In this document: in pieces, positions 63,609 to 64,000 of the stretch
Numbering within the stretch: position 1 is the stretch's first letter
Layout of the letters: every line of letters starts with the position of its first letter
The notes under the pieces: model-generated
The model's database searches: none
Seen by the model: the letters and a program-made list of their open reading frames with translations, nothing else
What the model was told of the DNA's origin: nothing
Assembly (NCBI GenBank): GCA_013215465.1
Contig: JABSOW010000003.1
Coordinates: 124,001 to 188,000, forward strand
Source: Colwellia sp.
Lineage (GTDB): Bacteria > Pseudomonadota > Gammaproteobacteria > Enterobacterales > Alteromonadaceae
Length of the DNA: 64,000 nt
Reading direction: 5' to 3'
Translations under genes and position numbers: made by a program

Positions 63609-64000
63609 ATGTCTGAAGCCTCAACTAATTATTTTGTCTGCGTTGCAGAAATAGCAGCAAAGCTAGATCAAGCAACTCATATTGCGCAACAACTTTCATT
63701 AACGGCAAGTAATGCTAGAGCAGTAGCGCTACGAGCAGGAGAAAGAGCGGCTGGTTTTCGGCCGTTAACTGATTTTATTGATAGGTTAGCGGAGATAACT
63801 ATTTCATCATCTAAAAAAATCAACTTATTAGCATCGAGGTTGAGCCAAACATCAGCAGACAAGGTACGTGCCGATGATGCAATAGAGCATTTTCATGCTG
63901 TATATATAAAAGCAAAAAATTCCCCCTATATAAGTAGTTTAGATTCACAACTTATGCGCTGTGAATCAGTTCAAGAAGACTTAAATAGAAAATATCGTCG
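63609..64000 (+). CDS. Partial helical protein resembling a chemoreceptor signalling segment (runs off window)
   Basis: 130 codons are visible from ATG 63609; the 3' end is outside the window. The sequence is helical (SEASTNYFVCVAEIAAKLDQATHIAQQLSLTASNARAVALRAGERAAGFRPLTDFIDRLAEI), with an Ala/Arg/Gly pattern reminiscent of the methyl-accepting chemotaxis signalling domain. There is no membrane helix in the part seen. An ATG at 63605 runs straight into a stop. The gene is divergent from nirB and shares its regulatory region. The similarity is by eye only, so the family is uncertain. Confidence 0.6.
   Translation, partial: MSEASTNYFVCVAEIAAKLDQATHIAQQLSLTASNARAVALRAGERAAGFRPLTDFIDRLAEITISSSKKINLLASRLSQTSADKVRADDAIEHFHAVYIKAKNSPYISSLDSQLMRCESVQEDLNRKYR

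Overview
The window is chromosomal DNA of an AT-rich marine gammaproteobacterium of the order Alteromonadales. It looks most like the Colwellia/Thalassotalea group. This is inferred from gene order (tatABC-x-tatD-GGDEF-hemB, rho-trxA/rhlB-gppA, lptM-dapF-DUF484-yigB-uvrD, cyaY-hemCDXY), from protein character, and from the short palindromic repeats. No database search was possible.

Region 1 (about 0.1-18.9 kb) is an exopolysaccharide locus of the exosortase A (XrtA)/PEP-CTERM type. It has a Wzy-like polymerase, a TIGR03087-type glycosyltransferase, a hexapeptide acyltransferase, a secreted beta-helix protein, an FkbM methyltransferase, XrtA fused to an EpsI domain, a polysaccharide deacetylase and an EpsB-type initiating sugar transferase. 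These are followed by the export module: Wza-like lipoprotein, chain-length determinant, tyrosine autokinase, outer-membrane beta-barrel and AAA ATPase. Several gene boundaries in the first 12 kb carry arrays of a REP-like palindrome with a GTAG head.

Region 2 (about 18.9-35.1 kb) holds the sorting substrates and their regulation. There are two PEP-CTERM proteins, each behind a recognisable sigma-54 promoter and followed by a strong terminator. Two large TPR proteins (PrsT type), a decayed second copy of the AAA ATPase, the PrsK histidine kinase and the PrsR sigma-54 activator lie around them. An RND efflux pump sits directly upstream of prsK on the same strand. The likely logic is that PrsK/PrsR plus sigma-54 switch on the PEP-CTERM proteins, which XrtA processes at the inner membrane while the EPS machinery exports the matrix polysaccharide.

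Region 3 (about 35.1-58.5 kb) is mostly housekeeping: tRNA-Arg(CCG), a REC-REC-GGDEF protein, uvrD, yigB, DUF484, dapF, lptM, cyaY, hemC/D/X/Y, a GNAT enzyme, fre, ubiD, rho, trxA, rhlB, a short Ppx/GppA protein, hemB, a membrane GGDEF protein, tatD and tatABC.

Region 4 (about 58.5-64 kb) holds an EAL-domain relic, a small secreted protein, a predicted small RNA paralogous to one beside the tRNA, a broken phzF-family gene, and nirBD. nirBD has a sigma-54 promoter and an NtrC-type dyad about 140 bp upstream. A divergent partial gene runs off the right edge.

The least expected items are the paralogous small-RNA candidates (about 35.4 and 59.7 kb), the NtrC/sigma-54 architecture of nirBD, the sigma-54 promoters of the PEP-CTERM genes, the ATPase pseudogene, and the REP/REPIN arrays in the EPS locus, one of which supplies a stop codon.
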